A stretch of DNA of 64,000 nt from Paenibacillus farraposensis (GTDB lineage Bacteria > Bacillota > Bacilli > Paenibacillales > Paenibacillaceae): positions 48,731 to 112,730 of the forward strand of contig NZ_JAFFQR010000095.1 of the NCBI RefSeq assembly GCF_020736845.1, read 5' to 3'. Shown piece after piece: positions 14,605-24,021 of this stretch. The position numbers and the translations under genes were made by a program. The notes below the pieces were generated by a model that was not told the DNA's origin, searched no databases, and saw only the letters and a list, made by a program, of their open reading frames with translations. Position 1 is the first letter of the stretch, and each line of letters starts with the position of its first letter.

Positions 14605-17600
14605 TTAGGATTTACCCCCCCTCGCTTGCAACCTCCGCACCAAGTTATCTCGTTCGGTCCAAAATACCTTTGCTGCGGATTCGTCTTCAATATAAGTATC
14701 GCCTGATTTTATTACGAACTGGTTGCTGATTTGCTGCGGATTTGTACCACCCGAAGCCATTGGCATAGAAAAGTCTGGCAAGGAGAAATTAAGCGCTGGC
14801 ATTTTGAAATTGATAATTTTGAACAGGTTGCTCTGCTGTTGATCATTCAGGTACATTTCTCCTGCGCGAGCAATGACCGGAACTTCCGCGCTCCTATCCC
14901 CTTGAACGACACCGCCTGAATGGAATTTTTGAAGCTTTCCTGTGTCCTTCTTGATGCCATACTTATTCCGCAAAGCAGCATTCTCCTCATGTAGTTTTGC
15001 TTTCTCGGCGGTGCCTGCCGAATACCATTTATCAATGTTGGAATTATATCGTGCTAGGTCACTGTCTTTTTCAGAGGTTGAGGAACTGGTATCAAAGGAT
15101 GCAGACAATGAAGTGGCATTGATTTCAGCCATTTTAGCCTGATAGTCAGCAATAAACTGATCCAACTGACGCAAAATCTCCACGTTCTTCTCGGTTTCTT
15201 TTGAGATTTGGGTATTTTTCAAATCTTCAGCTTTGGATTCAACTCCATCTGAATACTCATCGTATTTCTCAGCAAGCTGATCATAATGCTGTTTGGCAGC
15301 TTCAATCTGGTCATTGTAATCCTTTTCTCGCTCGGCCTTTTCATCCTGAAGTTTTTTCTTCTGATCTTCCAGCCCTCGTTTAGCCAACGTGCGGTTATGC
15401 TCCCGTTGCATATCCTCTATGTCTTTCTCAACCTGTTTTCGCTCCGCGATTCCCTCAGGTCCAACAGCAGATTGAAGCAAGGCAAGACGAGCTTGTTTCT
15501 CAGCCATAGCGCGATCATAGTCCTCATCCTCATTGGCTGTTTGCATTTTAGCAAGGAAGTCATCTATGGCCTTGATTTTAGCGTCCTGAGCTTCGATAAA
15601 AACATCACGTTCTGCCTCAATACGCTTTACTTCCTCGTCCCGAGTCTTTTCAAGTGCCTCCTTCTCCTTTTTAGAAGCTTCGGTAACAGCCTTCTTCTGG
15701 TCCTCCAATAGTTGCTTCTTCAAATCATGGACCTGTACATCAATTTCCATTCGATGTTCTGATCCTTCTTTGTAAAGAGCCTGCATTTTTGTCCATGCAT
15801 TAAGCTGATCAGAAACAGATATGGCTTCCATACTCTTTTGGTAATTGATTCGTTTTTGGAAGTCGGACAGGAACTCATCTTCCAGAGCTTTACGTTTCTC
15901 ATAAATCTTCTGTTGCAATTCAAAACTCTGTTCGGCGGTACGATCCTTTGCCTTACTCATACGCATATAAGCATCGTATTCCATTTTCAGAATAGCAATT
16001 TTGCTTTGTCCCGCCATTTCCATTTTGGAAGTCTCTTTATCAATCCACTTCTCACTGTTTTGATAGCGAAGCTCATTGTATTTGACGGTTAAATCATAGA
16101 TTTGTTTGGCAATCTCTCTACGGTTAGCAGGAGGAAGATAATTTTTGTTTTGTTCCTTTTTGTAAAAGTCCAAGCTGGTTTTAACCATCTCAATTTCCTG
16201 TTTATTGGCCTGCCGCATTCGCTCGGTTCTTCGCTCAAGATTCTCCACGTCTTCCTGAAATCTTGAATCATTCAGTTTCTGAACATCGCGGCTCCATTGC
16301 TTCGTTGCATCCTTATCTTCCGATAGGTACTGCTTATGTCGTTGAGCCAGTCGTTTGTATCCTGCAATCTGCTGGTTTATAGACCATTCATTTCGTTCAG
16401 CGATGTACTTAAAGTTATCAAGATCGTTATCATAACTATCTTTTCGTGCCGCAGATGCGTCCTTAGCTGCTTTTTCAGCTGCACGTTCTGCATCACTCTT
16501 GCCTTTTTTGCCCCCGCTCCCCTTCGATTTTTTTGAACCAGAAGAACTCACGCCAAATTTAGGATCATTATATAGCTTGGTTAAAGCATTAATCTGAGTG
16601 TCATACTGCTTCATATCTTTCTCGTATCCGCTATATATTTCGCCTATATCTTTTTTGCTTTGCTCCATGTTGTTCTTATCTTGATTTAACTGGTTCTGAA
16701 AAGGAGCATTTAGGAAAGATTTCACTCCGGTCATGTTGTTTAGTTCTTTTTGTTTATTAAAAACTTCTAATGAACTTTGAGCCATAACTCCATTCAATCT
16801 AGCTTTTAACTCAGCAAGACTTTTAATCGCTCCAGCCTCTTTAATGTAAACTGCGATACGATCATCTGACTCAAGTTTTGTACTTAAACTGGACGCTTTT
16901 TCTGACTTTAGATCATCTATAGCCTTTTGTATTTTAGCTTTGCGAACAACTTCGAGAGCATTCTTTTCGAAAGCCCATCCCTCAGATGTTTTGTAAATCT
17001 CTGAAGCTAATTGAGGGTATTTGAGAATTAATTCAGCCGCAGCTTCTGCGTTCATGGACTGTTTATTGGCAAGATCATTTAAAACAGTGTTCATCTCAGA
17101 AATAGCCTTGCCATTACCCTGAATCTGCTCTCTTAAATCAGCAAGGGCCTCTTCCTGAGATTTAACACTTTCTGTTGCTGTTTCAGCCTTCCCGGCAAAT
17201 TGGTCAGCTTCTACTGTTGCCTGACCTAATGCCACGCCTACCTCCGTTATAGATAAAGTGAGCTTGTTGTTTTCTTGATTCAATTTTTCCACTTTCTCTT
17301 TGGCCTTTTCATAAGCCGCATAAACGATATCATCTTTTGAAGTGGCTGCAAATTGTCCAGAAGGATTTGTAGCAGCCTTTCTAGCTAATTCTAGTTCCCT
17401 ATTGGCTTGAGCTAGTGCTTTTGTCTTTTCAGCTTGTTCCTTTAATAGTTGAGCTTGCTGATCTAACAAGACGTTTTTTCTTGCTTCATTCTGTTTCTCA
17501 ATAAGTTTGTTTAAGGCATTTACTTGGATTTGTACGGCTTCATCAGTATAATTCGCCGCTTCAAGTTGTTTTGCTCCTTCTTTCCCAAGAGTAATTACTA

Positions 17601-20007
17601 ATGCTTTGGAAACCTCTTCAAGCTGTTTTTTCACCTTGTTTTCTCTCTCTACCGAACCACTACTTAGCTTTAATGATTGTTCAAGTGAACGGTGTGCATT
17701 AACCAATTTCGGTAAAAGTTCTACCTGTCGTTGATACTGGCTAATCATTTGTTGTGCAGCCGAGTCTTCATCTTTCAGCTTTTGGATTCTTTCGCGTGCA
17801 GCTTTTTCTTCCTTGCCGCTTTGCATTGCCACTACAGCAATGATGCCAGCCAATAGCGTCAATCCTGCTGTCGCTCCTGCCATGGTTACAGTTGACAACG
17901 CTTGAGCCTTTGTCATTGCTTCTGTAGTAATTATCGCTTCGGCTGTTGCCACAGAAGCCGCCTGTGTCGCGGCGGTACGTTGTACAGTAGATAAGATCGA
18001 TCCCTCAGTAGAAACAATATTCACTTCATTGGCTACTGTATTGGCTGCTACAGAAGCTGTTTCAGCTACCTTAGCCGCTGTCAGGACTTTAACAGCAGTA
18101 ATTACGTTCATTATTGGACCGCTTAACGCCTTATAAGCGAGCAATAATCCACCAATAGCTGCTGTCCCTTCAAATACCCCTGCTGGAACTTTGGTAAGTC
18201 CAATTAAAAGCTGATCAATTACATCCAACACATCTTTAATCATGCGTCGAAGCCCGTCGTCTCCTGCGTTGTTGAAAATCTCTAACAAAGAGGCTTTGGT
18301 CTGAGCAGCTTTTCTCTGAATCGTATCCATTTGAACTTTTAGATACTCCATTGTTGATCCGGTAGAACCGATAGACGCTGCTGTACCCAGTAAGATATCC
18401 CCTGCGTTTAAGGAAGCGGCCAATTTGGCATATTGATATACACCGCGCGATATATCAGCGTAGGATTTCGTAAGGTCATAGTTTTTGTCGATTACTTTGG
18501 TCGATAACTCTAACAGGATATCTTCTGCCTTTTTCCACTGTTCTGTACCATTTACAACTTCTTTTGTTTGAACTCCTAATCTCTCAATCTCTGCAACGGC
18601 TTTATTTGTACGGATCGTACCCAGGACTGTTTTCCACATGTTGCCCAGGTTTTCCCCACTCAGCGCCGTGTTACGTATACCGGCTGAAATCAAGCCATTC
18701 ATAAAGTCAAATGAAACGCCAGTTTCAGCTGCTATTTTACCAGTTCGCTCAAACGCAGCCCCCAGGTCACGTGCTGGTGCCATTGTGTCATGGGCAACCT
18801 TAGACCAGGAATCCAAAACTCGTCCGCCCAGCACCATAGCATCATTGCTGTTCTTAATTTGTACGCCGTATTGAGCAAATGTCGACTCCATAGATTTAGT
18901 CGCGTCTTCAAGAGAAACCAAATCGACAGTAGAAAGCATTGTAGACTTGCGTACCATTTCCTGTACTACGCCAGCATCCTTGTACATCCGCCCCCATAGT
19001 CGTGCAGATTCGGTAACATCCATAATCTCGGAGCCAAGATCATGCGCGGTTCGGATAAACTTTGTTGTCTCATCATGAAGCTTTTCTGTGTTCATGACCA
19101 TTTCTTTGGTGCCTTCGTTATATTCTAAGAAGTAGTGCTCGTTCGTCTGGACGTATCCAGCCATATTGGATTCGATACCGACTAATCCCTCTTCAAGTGC
19201 TTCCTGTGTTTTATGCATAGCTGCATACGCTGTATTAAATACAAGGGCATGTGTGGCCATATCTCCTACTCGGCTCATCCAATTAGGAGTTTTATTAAAA
19301 GTCTGCTTCATCTGGGCTTCGGTCTGGCTCAAAGATCGCCGGATCTTTTGTTCTTCCTGAAGGACTTTCTCACGGACTTGTGCCTCTTTTTGCTCTCTGG
19401 CCCGTAATGCGTTCACCCAAAACTTTTCATAGTCCTGTGCATTCTTCCGTGCCTGCTGCGCCTCTTTCTCTGCTAATTGAGATAACTTCAAACGAATGGA
19501 CTGTTCCTCCATCAGGACGCGTTCACGCGTTCTGTCGTCAGTTCCTGCCCCTGAAACTTTAGAAACTCTCTGTCCGGTTAATGCAGCCTTGTTTTGCAAA
19601 GCTTCCATCCGTTTCAGATGTTCTCGTTCCTGCTGCTCGATTGCATCCTCGCGCTTTTTAACAATTGCTTGTTGCGCTCTTAGCTTTTCGTCGGTTATCT
19701 TATTAGCCTGGTCCAATTGGTTCTTCCGAGCAATATTTAATTCGGCTTGTGCTGTACGTTGTTTTACAAGTGCTTCTGACTCAGCAAGAATTTTCTTCCG
19801 TCTATCCTCTGCGGAAAGAGCAAACTTATCCGCGCTACTGGCAAGAGACTTGAAATTCTTTTCACTTATACCCAATTCAGCATTCAACACTTTGAACGAT
19901 TCGGCGTTAGCTCTAGCCCCGCTATCTATAATTTTGAAAGCAGGTAAAATCTTGCTTGTATCCAAGCTTATTCGCGCACCTACTACATCTTTATTTAAGT
20001 CTGCCAC
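14605..20007 (-). CDS. Tail tape measure protein
   Basis: 1800 residues, the longest gene, setting tail length. GTG start with GAGGTGA upstream. Residues 1-230 are coiled coil; 270-560 match the conserved tape-measure core (AARLWGRMYKDAGV, TFAQYGVQIKNSNDAMVLGG, TGVSFDFMNGLISAGI, SGENLGNMWKTVLG). Hydrophobic segments lie near 610-740 (FEGTAAIGGLLLAYKAL, GATAGLTLLAGIIAVVAM). Residues 770-1680 are long coiled coils. The C-terminus (LQKFHSGGVVQG, VIARAGEMYLNDQQQ) is the usual tape-measure tail. At about 0.15 nm per residue this predicts a tail near 270 nm. Confidence 0.95.
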   Translation of the reverse strand: MADLNKDVVGARISLDTSKILPAFKIIDSGARANAESFKVLNAELGISEKNFKSLASSADKFALSAEDRRKKILAESEALVKQRTAQAELNIARKNQLDQANKITDEKLRAQQAIVKKREDAIEQQEREHLKRMEALQNKAALTGQRVSKVSGAGTDDRTRERVLMEEQSIRLKLSQLAEKEAQQARKNAQDYEKFWVNALRAREQKEAQVREKVLQEEQKIRRSLSQTEAQMKQTFNKTPNWMSRVGDMATHALVFNTAYAAMHKTQEALEEGLVGIESNMAGYVQTNEHYFLEYNEGTKEMVMNTEKLHDETTKFIRTAHDLGSEIMDVTESARLWGRMYKDAGVVQEMVRKSTMLSTVDLVSLEDATKSMESTFAQYGVQIKNSNDAMVLGGRVLDSWSKVAHDTMAPARDLGAAFERTGKIAAETGVSFDFMNGLISAGIRNTALSGENLGNMWKTVLGTIRTNKAVAEIERLGVQTKEVVNGTEQWKKAEDILLELSTKVIDKNYDLTKSYADISRGVYQYAKLAASLNAGDILLGTAASIGSTGSTMEYLKVQMDTIQRKAAQTKASLLEIFNNAGDDGLRRMIKDVLDVIDQLLIGLTKVPAGVFEGTAAIGGLLLAYKALSGPIMNVITAVKVLTAAKVAETASVAANTVANEVNIVSTEGSILSTVQRTAATQAASVATAEAIITTEAMTKAQALSTVTMAGATAGLTLLAGIIAVVAMQSGKEEKAARERIQKLKDEDSAAQQMISQYQRQVELLPKLVNAHRSLEQSLKLSSGSVERENKVKKQLEEVSKALVITLGKEGAKQLEAANYTDEAVQIQVNALNKLIEKQNEARKNVLLDQQAQLLKEQAEKTKALAQANRELELARKAATNPSGQFAATSKDDIVYAAYEKAKEKVEKLNQENNKLTLSITEVGVALGQATVEADQFAGKAETATESVKSQEEALADLREQIQGNGKAISEMNTVLNDLANKQSMNAEAAAELILKYPQLASEIYKTSEGWAFEKNALEVVRKAKIQKAIDDLKSEKASSLSTKLESDDRIAVYIKEAGAIKSLAELKARLNGVMAQSSLEVFNKQKELNNMTGVKSFLNAPFQNQLNQDKNNMEQSKKDIGEIYSGYEKDMKQYDTQINALTKLYNDPKFGVSSSGSKKSKGSGGKKGKSDAERAAEKAAKDASAARKDSYDNDLDNFKYIAERNEWSINQQIAGYKRLAQRHKQYLSEDKDATKQWSRDVQKLNDSRFQEDVENLERRTERMRQANKQEIEMVKTSLDFYKKEQNKNYLPPANRREIAKQIYDLTVKYNELRYQNSEKWIDKETSKMEMAGQSKIAILKMEYDAYMRMSKAKDRTAEQSFELQQKIYEKRKALEDEFLSDFQKRINYQKSMEAISVSDQLNAWTKMQALYKEGSEHRMEIDVQVHDLKKQLLEDQKKAVTEASKKEKEALEKTRDEEVKRIEAERDVFIEAQDAKIKAIDDFLAKMQTANEDEDYDRAMAEKQARLALLQSAVGPEGIAERKQVEKDIEDMQREHNRTLAKRGLEDQKKKLQDEKAEREKDYNDQIEAAKQHYDQLAEKYDEYSDGVESKAEDLKNTQISKETEKNVEILRQLDQFIADYQAKMAEINATSLSASFDTSSSTSEKDSDLARYNSNIDKWYSAGTAEKAKLHEENAALRNKYGIKKDTGKLQKFHSGGVVQGDRSAEVPVIARAGEMYLNDQQQSNLFKIINFKMPALNFSLPDFSMPMASGGTNPQQISNQFVIKSGDTYIEDESAAKVFWTERDNLVRRLQARGGKS

Positions 20008-20029
20008 TTAACTCACCTCACAAATGGTC

Positions 20030-20045
20030 CAGGAAAATTTTCCTG
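20030..20045. repeat. Dispersed palindrome, copy 3
   Basis: CAGGAAAATTTTCCTG, a perfect 16-bp palindrome, extended by flanking GGTC/GACC. It lies 22 bases upstream of the tape measure start and just downstream of a strong terminator. Confidence 0.85.
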
Positions 20046-20052
20046 ACCTAAA

Positions 20053-20093
20053 TACAGAAAAAGAGGCATCCTGCATGATTGCGGATGCCTCTT
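20053..20093 (-). terminator. Strong terminator between tail chaperone and tape measure genes
   Basis: An 11-bp perfect stem, AAGAGGCATCC (20061-20071) with GGATGCCTCTT (20083-20093), followed on the minus strand by TTTTTCTG. Tape measure transcription therefore needs read-through, antitermination or a start between 20007 and 20053. Confidence 0.85.
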
Positions 20094-20096
20094 AAT

Positions 20097-20390
20097 TTAC
20101 TTAGCGAAGAAACCAAGATCAGATAATGTCTTGACCTTCTTCGGCTTTTTGTTTTCCACATTGCCACCGTGAAGAATGATTTCAAATTCCCGGTTTCTGT
20201 TCTTGGCTTTCATTAAAGCTCTGATCTTCGGAATAGTCATATTAGGCCATTCTGAATCAGAAATACCATTGCTCACACATAAAGCCCAAAGTTCTAACCA
20301 GTCCGTTTCATGATCATTCTCGGCAGGATTAGACTCCTCCTGCTCTTCTTCATCATCTGACTCTTCATCTGGAGGAAACGACTCAGAATA
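20097..20390 (-). CDS. Tail assembly chaperone extension (gpT-like, by frameshift)
   Basis: This frame has no plausible start of its own. It is open from the end of the gpG-like gene and encodes YSESFPPDEESDDEEEQEES, then TDWLELWALCVSNGISDSEW, MTIPKIRALMKAKNR and KTLSDLGFFAK. Acidic linker followed by W-x-x-L-x-A-L-C is what gpT domains of tail chaperones show. Relative to the upstream gene the frame is +1 (equivalently -2), with the slip possible around CGA-TTT-CTA-TTC-TGA (20397-20383). It would be made as a gpG-T fusion that binds the tape measure. Confidence 0.8.
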   Translation of the reverse strand, partial: YSESFPPDEESDDEEEQEESNPAENDHETDWLELWALCVSNGISDSEWPNMTIPKIRALMKAKNRNREFEIILHGGNVENKKPKKVKTLSDLGFFAK

Positions 20391-20721
20391 GAAATCGGTC
20401 TAACAAATTATCCAGTTCTGCAATACCGTCCTGGTCAATCTGTTCGTACTCTTTTTCCGTTATTTCCTCAACCAGAACAAGGTTAAATGCTTTTTTGTAC
20501 GTTTCCTCCACTTTAGGCCAGTCAACAGCTTCCCGTTCATCGGTAGCTTCCCATTTCTTTCGACCAATCGAAAAGGAAAACTTGTGTACTACACCATCCA
20601 TTTCCTCGCGAACCTGCCGGATCAGTGCAATGGTCCCGATCTTCACGTGCTTTTTGATGCCCTCTGCCAACCGAATTTCTGAACCTATATTAAGCGTTTT
20701 GTCCAACTGTTTGTCTGTCAT
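20383..20721 (-). CDS. Tail assembly chaperone (gpG-like)
   Basis: 112 residues from ATG 20721, with GAGGAGGAAAATTTG upstream. SEIRLAEGIKKHVKIGTIAL, FSFSIGRKKWEATDEREAVD and EKEYEQIDQDGIAELDNLLD fit the short chaperone encoded between tail tube and tape measure in siphophages. It ends in TTC-TGA at the point where the gpT frame opens. Its expected partner is the tape measure protein. Confidence 0.8.
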   Translation of the reverse strand: MTDKQLDKTLNIGSEIRLAEGIKKHVKIGTIALIRQVREEMDGVVHKFSFSIGRKKWEATDEREAVDWPKVEETYKKAFNLVLVEEITEKEYEQIDQDGIAELDNLLDRFLF

Positions 20722-20743
20722 CAAATTTTCCTCCTCAATGTAT

Positions 20744-20775
20744 GTAACCCTCTACCTTATTGAGTAGAGGGTTGG
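20744..20775. terminator. Hairpin between tail tube and chaperone genes
   Basis: AACCCTCTAC (20746-20755) pairs perfectly with GTAGAGGGTT (20764-20773). The T-tract is on the + side only, so on the transcribed minus strand it is more likely a processing or attenuation hairpin than a full terminator. This fits a gene layout where tube protein is needed in excess over chaperone. Confidence 0.5.
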
Positions 20776-20788
20776 TTTTAATTATTGA

Positions 20789-21577
20789 TTAGATACCGAA
20801 AATGATTTCTACTGCATATCCGTTAGGGTTCTCCGGCGTAATATCTGGCTCCATAATTTCCAAGGACAGCGTGTTACTGGTGGGCTTTTTACGTTCTTGA
20901 GACACGTCTAGTGTACCACCGCCGAGTGCTTTCCAAATGGTAAGCTGGCAAGGAACCTCTTTACCATCCCGATCATCTACCAACGAGAAGCGATGAACCA
21001 ATTTAAACGGTTTAGGACGGCGTTTTCCGCTCAACATGCTTCGAGTGGCATTTTCTTTCTTCCATTTGAACGTCACCACGATTTGCTTACCATCATTGGC
21101 AGAATCAGATGTGATTTTTCCATCCGCAGTAATGACATATTGTTCTGCTGTAGGGGTAGCCGCAGCACGGGTAAGCTCCGTCAGCTTTCCAGTGTCTTTA
21201 TCTTTCAAGTACACCTTGTCACTGGTAGCAACTAATGTACCTCCGAATTTGGCAGGAGCTTTTAACGTATAACCATTAGTAGCGTCTAAGAATCCTTGTT
21301 CTGTCTCGTCAAAGTTCACTGTGCCTTTTTCAGATTCAGCACCCTGTGAAAGCTCTGCAAGAATGTCCGAATAACGCGGAATTTCAATGCTGGCTTTGTC
21401 CGCCAAATCTTGTGCGGTGTAGTGAAATGCGTAGCCACTGTCACCGCCCATTACCTTCTGCCAATCGAATTGAAGCTGCAATGTTACTTTCGTGATTTTA
21501 TCATCCAAAAACTTCAATTTTCCGCCAGTCTCATATACCTGGACTGTACCGACTCCATCAAATACTAATGGTTCCAT
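20789..21577 (-). CDS. Major tail tube protein
   Basis: 262 residues, AAAGGGAGGAATAAG upstream. Residues 1-130 (GTVQVYETGGKLKFLDD, KVTLQLQFDWQKVMGGDSGY, FHYTAQDLADKASIEIPRYS, GTVNFDETEQGFLDAT) and the ending (VPCQLTIWKALGGGTLDVSQ, LSLEIMEPDITPENPNGYAV) fit siphophage tail tube proteins. It lies between the connector genes and the tail chaperones, the invariant position. Expected to be abundant. Confidence 0.85.
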   Translation of the reverse strand: MEPLVFDGVGTVQVYETGGKLKFLDDKITKVTLQLQFDWQKVMGGDSGYAFHYTAQDLADKASIEIPRYSDILAELSQGAESEKGTVNFDETEQGFLDATNGYTLKAPAKFGGTLVATSDKVYLKDKDTGKLTELTRAAATPTAEQYVITADGKITSDSANDGKQIVVTFKWKKENATRSMLSGKRRPKPFKLVHRFSLVDDRDGKEVPCQLTIWKALGGGTLDVSQERKKPTSNTLSLEIMEPDITPENPNGYAVEIIFGI

Positions 21578-21621
21578 GAACTTATTCCTCCCTTTAATCC
21601 AATAAAAAAGAACTGATCAGA

Positions 21622-21852
21622 TTATTTGACCAGTTCCCATAAACGTTTATCAATTTCAACGATGCGCCGATATTCGCCGGTGTCACTGTAACCCTGAATC
21701 GGCTCCAAATCCCCCATGATACCCAGCTTTTTACCAAGGTTGATCTTCTCAGTAATCAGTTGCTCCAGTTCCGACAAAGGTTTATTGATATTAACCGGCG
21801 CTTGCGGTGTTTGCTCTGACTGTACCGTCTGTTGAGCTACTTCTTCTGCCAT
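21622..21852 (-). CDS. Small hypothetical phage protein
   Basis: 76 residues from ATG 21852 (GAGGTGAGGAAG upstream). A Gln/Pro-rich N-terminus (EEVAQQTVQSEQTPQAPV) is followed by a helical C-terminus (LSELEQLITEKINLGKKLG, EYRRIVEIDKRLWELVK). It sits between tail terminator and tail tube genes. No domain recognised; a tail or head accessory protein by position. Confidence 0.6.
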   Translation of the reverse strand: MAEEVAQQTVQSEQTPQAPVNINKPLSELEQLITEKINLGKKLGIMGDLEPIQGYSDTGEYRRIVEIDKRLWELVK

Positions 21853-21862
21853 CTTCCTCACC

Positions 21863-22297
21863 TCAATTCATTCGTATATAATCTACATCGAAAATTGCCT
21901 TGTAACCCTTGGCTCCCTGTATGCCAGTTGCGAAATCAGAATCATAAGCCAGCACGCATAGATATGAAGCGAAACCCTGGATAATAAGTCTCCTATCGTG
22001 TAAAAGCTTGAAAGAACGTTCAAACAGCAACCGCGCTTCATGCGCTGTTTTTCCATAGAAGTCAAGGCAAAATTTCCCCTCGAACACCAAAGGATTAGTA
22101 GCGAATCGACCTGGCATAACGTACATACAAATGTGAGGTATTGTATCCCTACTTATAGTTATCTCCGGTTCTAACCCTCTTGTGAGTCGCTTCGTAACCT
22201 CTTCAGTTTGTGAAGAAGGAGTGAGCTTCAACATTGCCATAAGCTCAGTATCTGCCTTCAAATTGTTATAAATAGCATCAATAAGTTGTAGGCTCAC
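21863..22297 (-). CDS. Probable tail terminator/completion protein
   Basis: 144 residues from GTG 22297, with GGAGG seven bases upstream. Mixed alpha/beta sequence (LIDAIYNNLKADTELMAML, PHICMYVMPGRFATNPLVF, HEARLLFERSFKLLHDRRLI). Assigned mainly by position: last connector gene before the tail tube, where lambda gpU-like terminators sit. It overlaps the preceding gene by four bases. Confidence 0.6.
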   Translation of the reverse strand: MSLQLIDAIYNNLKADTELMAMLKLTPSSQTEEVTKRLTRGLEPEITISRDTIPHICMYVMPGRFATNPLVFEGKFCLDFYGKTAHEARLLFERSFKLLHDRRLIIQGFASYLCVLAYDSDFATGIQGAKGYKAIFDVDYIRMN

Positions 22298-22872
22298 TCC
22301 CGCACCTCCTTGAAGTATCTGTGATACGGAAACTCAGTTATTACACGGCTAATACCATCCAAAATGCGTTTTCGGTTTGACTGGATTGCAATACGCAAAA
22401 AGTAAGTCGGCGGTGTAGCTTTGAATGACGCATCAATATCGCCTCGCTCCGCAAGCTCCTCCAAGTCTACTCCAGCATACCCACCGCCAGATTCCCTCTT
22501 AGTTCCGTCTATTGCTCGATACTTACCACGGGAACGACCTACAATAATACGATCACCTTTGGACCTCAGGCGGTTCCATGCTTTGCTGTTCATGTAAGTT
22601 ATAAGACCGGGGTTTTGGCTGCTATCTGCCATCTTGGAGCCTTTACCGAATTGCTCAAGCCATGCTTGCCAGAAATCCGCTGTAATGTCGCCTGAAATCA
22701 TCTGATTAGCAAGCACAAACATATGCATTTCCAAGTGGTCCCGAACTGCCGGATAGTACCGTATGCCGCTCTTGGCTGTCAGCATGACCAACTTCGTTAA
22801 TCCGGTAATTTCAACAGCCAGCTTATTTTCCAAATCTTTAGCAGCCCGAGCTGCATCATAACCTATAATCAT
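22294..22872 (-). CDS. HK97 gp10-like neck protein (probable)
   Basis: 192 residues. N-terminal helix AARAAKDLENKLAVEITGLT, Gly-rich centre (GKYRAIDGTKRESGGGYAGV) and a basic C-terminus (NRKRILDGISRVITEFPYHR). Size, order and ATGA overlaps with both neighbours fit the neck/tail-completion protein between head closure and tail terminator. The domain assignment is not certain. Confidence 0.6.
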   Translation of the reverse strand: MIIGYDAARAAKDLENKLAVEITGLTKLVMLTAKSGIRYYPAVRDHLEMHMFVLANQMISGDITADFWQAWLEQFGKGSKMADSSQNPGLITYMNSKAWNRLRSKGDRIIVGRSRGKYRAIDGTKRESGGGYAGVDLEELAERGDIDASFKATPPTYFLRIAIQSNRKRILDGISRVITEFPYHRYFKEVRE

Positions 22873-23444
22873 CGTCGATCCTCTGAAAGCTGGACATGCA
22901 GCAGATTAGGAGACTTGATCCTATCCACCACATCTACCTGATATGTCTTCCCGCCCATTACAATCCGGTCAGGCGCAGACAAACTTGAGTCTTGAGGATC
23001 TTTTATATCAACTGTCGTCTGTAACTGCAAGATGAATGCTGTACTCGGCAGCAAACCCGGTTCCTGTTGTCTTAATTGTGCTGTAACATACTGTGCAAAG
23101 CAAACAACATCAGCAGCGACCGATGTAAATTCAGCATCGCCCACCGGATTATCGTTTGCATCATAAGCTTGCTGGTATCTTTGCACCTCTACCACCGCAT
23201 TTGTTTTAACCAAAGAACAGTAGTTGTCCTGATCTACTGTTCTTCTTAAGCTAAGAACCAGGAACGTGTCCTCTGTCTGCACCAAAGAACCACGATTAAT
23301 GAGTGATTCGGGCGAGAATACACCGTTATAGACGTATTCTTTGCCCATTACAGTCGTCGCTTTGGTTTCCCTTGATAGAATCACTACATCTTCATTTCCG
23401 TCCACCACACACGGCGTATGGCGGTGTGAGAACTCATAGAACAA
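22869..23444 (-). CDS. Probable head closure (stopper) protein
   Basis: 191 residues from a TTG start. A beta-rich protein with a short OB-like core (SFLVLSLRRTVDQDN-like region, DRIVMGGKTYQVDVVDRIKS). The segment MGGKTYQVD-x-V plus position after the adaptor gene fits SPP1 gp16-type stoppers. It overlaps the next gene by ATGA. Assignment rests on order more than on sequence. Confidence 0.6.
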   Translation of the reverse strand: MFYEFSHRHTPCVVDGNEDVVILSRETKATTVMGKEYVYNGVFSPESLINRGSLVQTEDTFLVLSLRRTVDQDNYCSLVKTNAVVEVQRYQQAYDANDNPVGDAEFTSVAADVVCFAQYVTAQLRQQEPGLLPSTAFILQLQTTVDIKDPQDSSLSAPDRIVMGGKTYQVDVVDRIKSPNLLHVQLSEDRR

Positions 23445-23454
23445 CTTGCATCAC

Positions 23455-24021
23455 CTACCTAAATGACCTATGTTCAAACTCAGACAGAAGATCGGCTATC
23501 TCTGGCGTAATCATGCTGTTGCCAAAGTATTCAATGCTGTAATCAAAGTCCTTTTTGGATTTCACATTTGAATTTGGATTAGCAACAAGTTGTCCGATGA
23601 TTAGGCCGCATGCCACCTTGACCTTATCAGGTATCGTCTCCCAACCGCTGGTATACGTTACTTCCAATTCTGCATAAGCTGAACCAAAAGGAGAGGAGCC
23701 ACACCAGACAGTGCCAATATCCTTGTCGATATCAATGGTGCTGGTGTCAGTGATTGTTTCGAATCCTGGCGGACCAAAGAAATTGCCCAACAATCCCTGC
23801 TTCGGCCTCCCCTTTACTTCCTTTACTTCTACAACAGGATAATAGGACAAATGGCCTCGCTGCTGATCCGTAAGAGGTATTCGTTCAGTGTAAGTTTTGA
23901 TTCCAATCTCACGCCTACACCTTCCGTCGATTATGGCAGATGCTCGTGTTATCAGCGGCATAGTTAGTTTAATTCCTATAGGGACAAAATCAGTATCCGT
24001 TAATTCAAGATACTGACTCAT
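23455..24021 (-). CDS. Head-tail adaptor (connector) protein
   Basis: 188 residues. LELTDTDFVPIGIKLTMPLI, TRASAIIDGRCRREIGIKTY, TERIPL, VEVKEVKGR, LEVTYTSGWETIPDKVKVAC and LIIGQLVANPN match the all-helical HK97 gp6/SPP1 gp15-like adaptor family, whose members read ...Y-x-x-G-x-x-x-P-x-x-V-x-x-A. It docks under the portal. ATGA overlap with the preceding gene. Confidence 0.75.
   Translation of the reverse strand: MSQYLELTDTDFVPIGIKLTMPLITRASAIIDGRCRREIGIKTYTERIPLTDQQRGHLSYYPVVEVKEVKGRPKQGLLGNFFGPPGFETITDTSTIDIDKDIGTVWCGSSPFGSAYAELEVTYTSGWETIPDKVKVACGLIIGQLVANPNSNVKSKKDFDYSIEYFGNSMITPEIADLLSEFEHRSFR

Noticed and set aside
14605..20007. Many + strand ORFs of 60-170 codons inside the tape measure gene
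   Set aside because: Shadows of a long coiled-coil gene; no ribosome binding sites and no domain resemblance.
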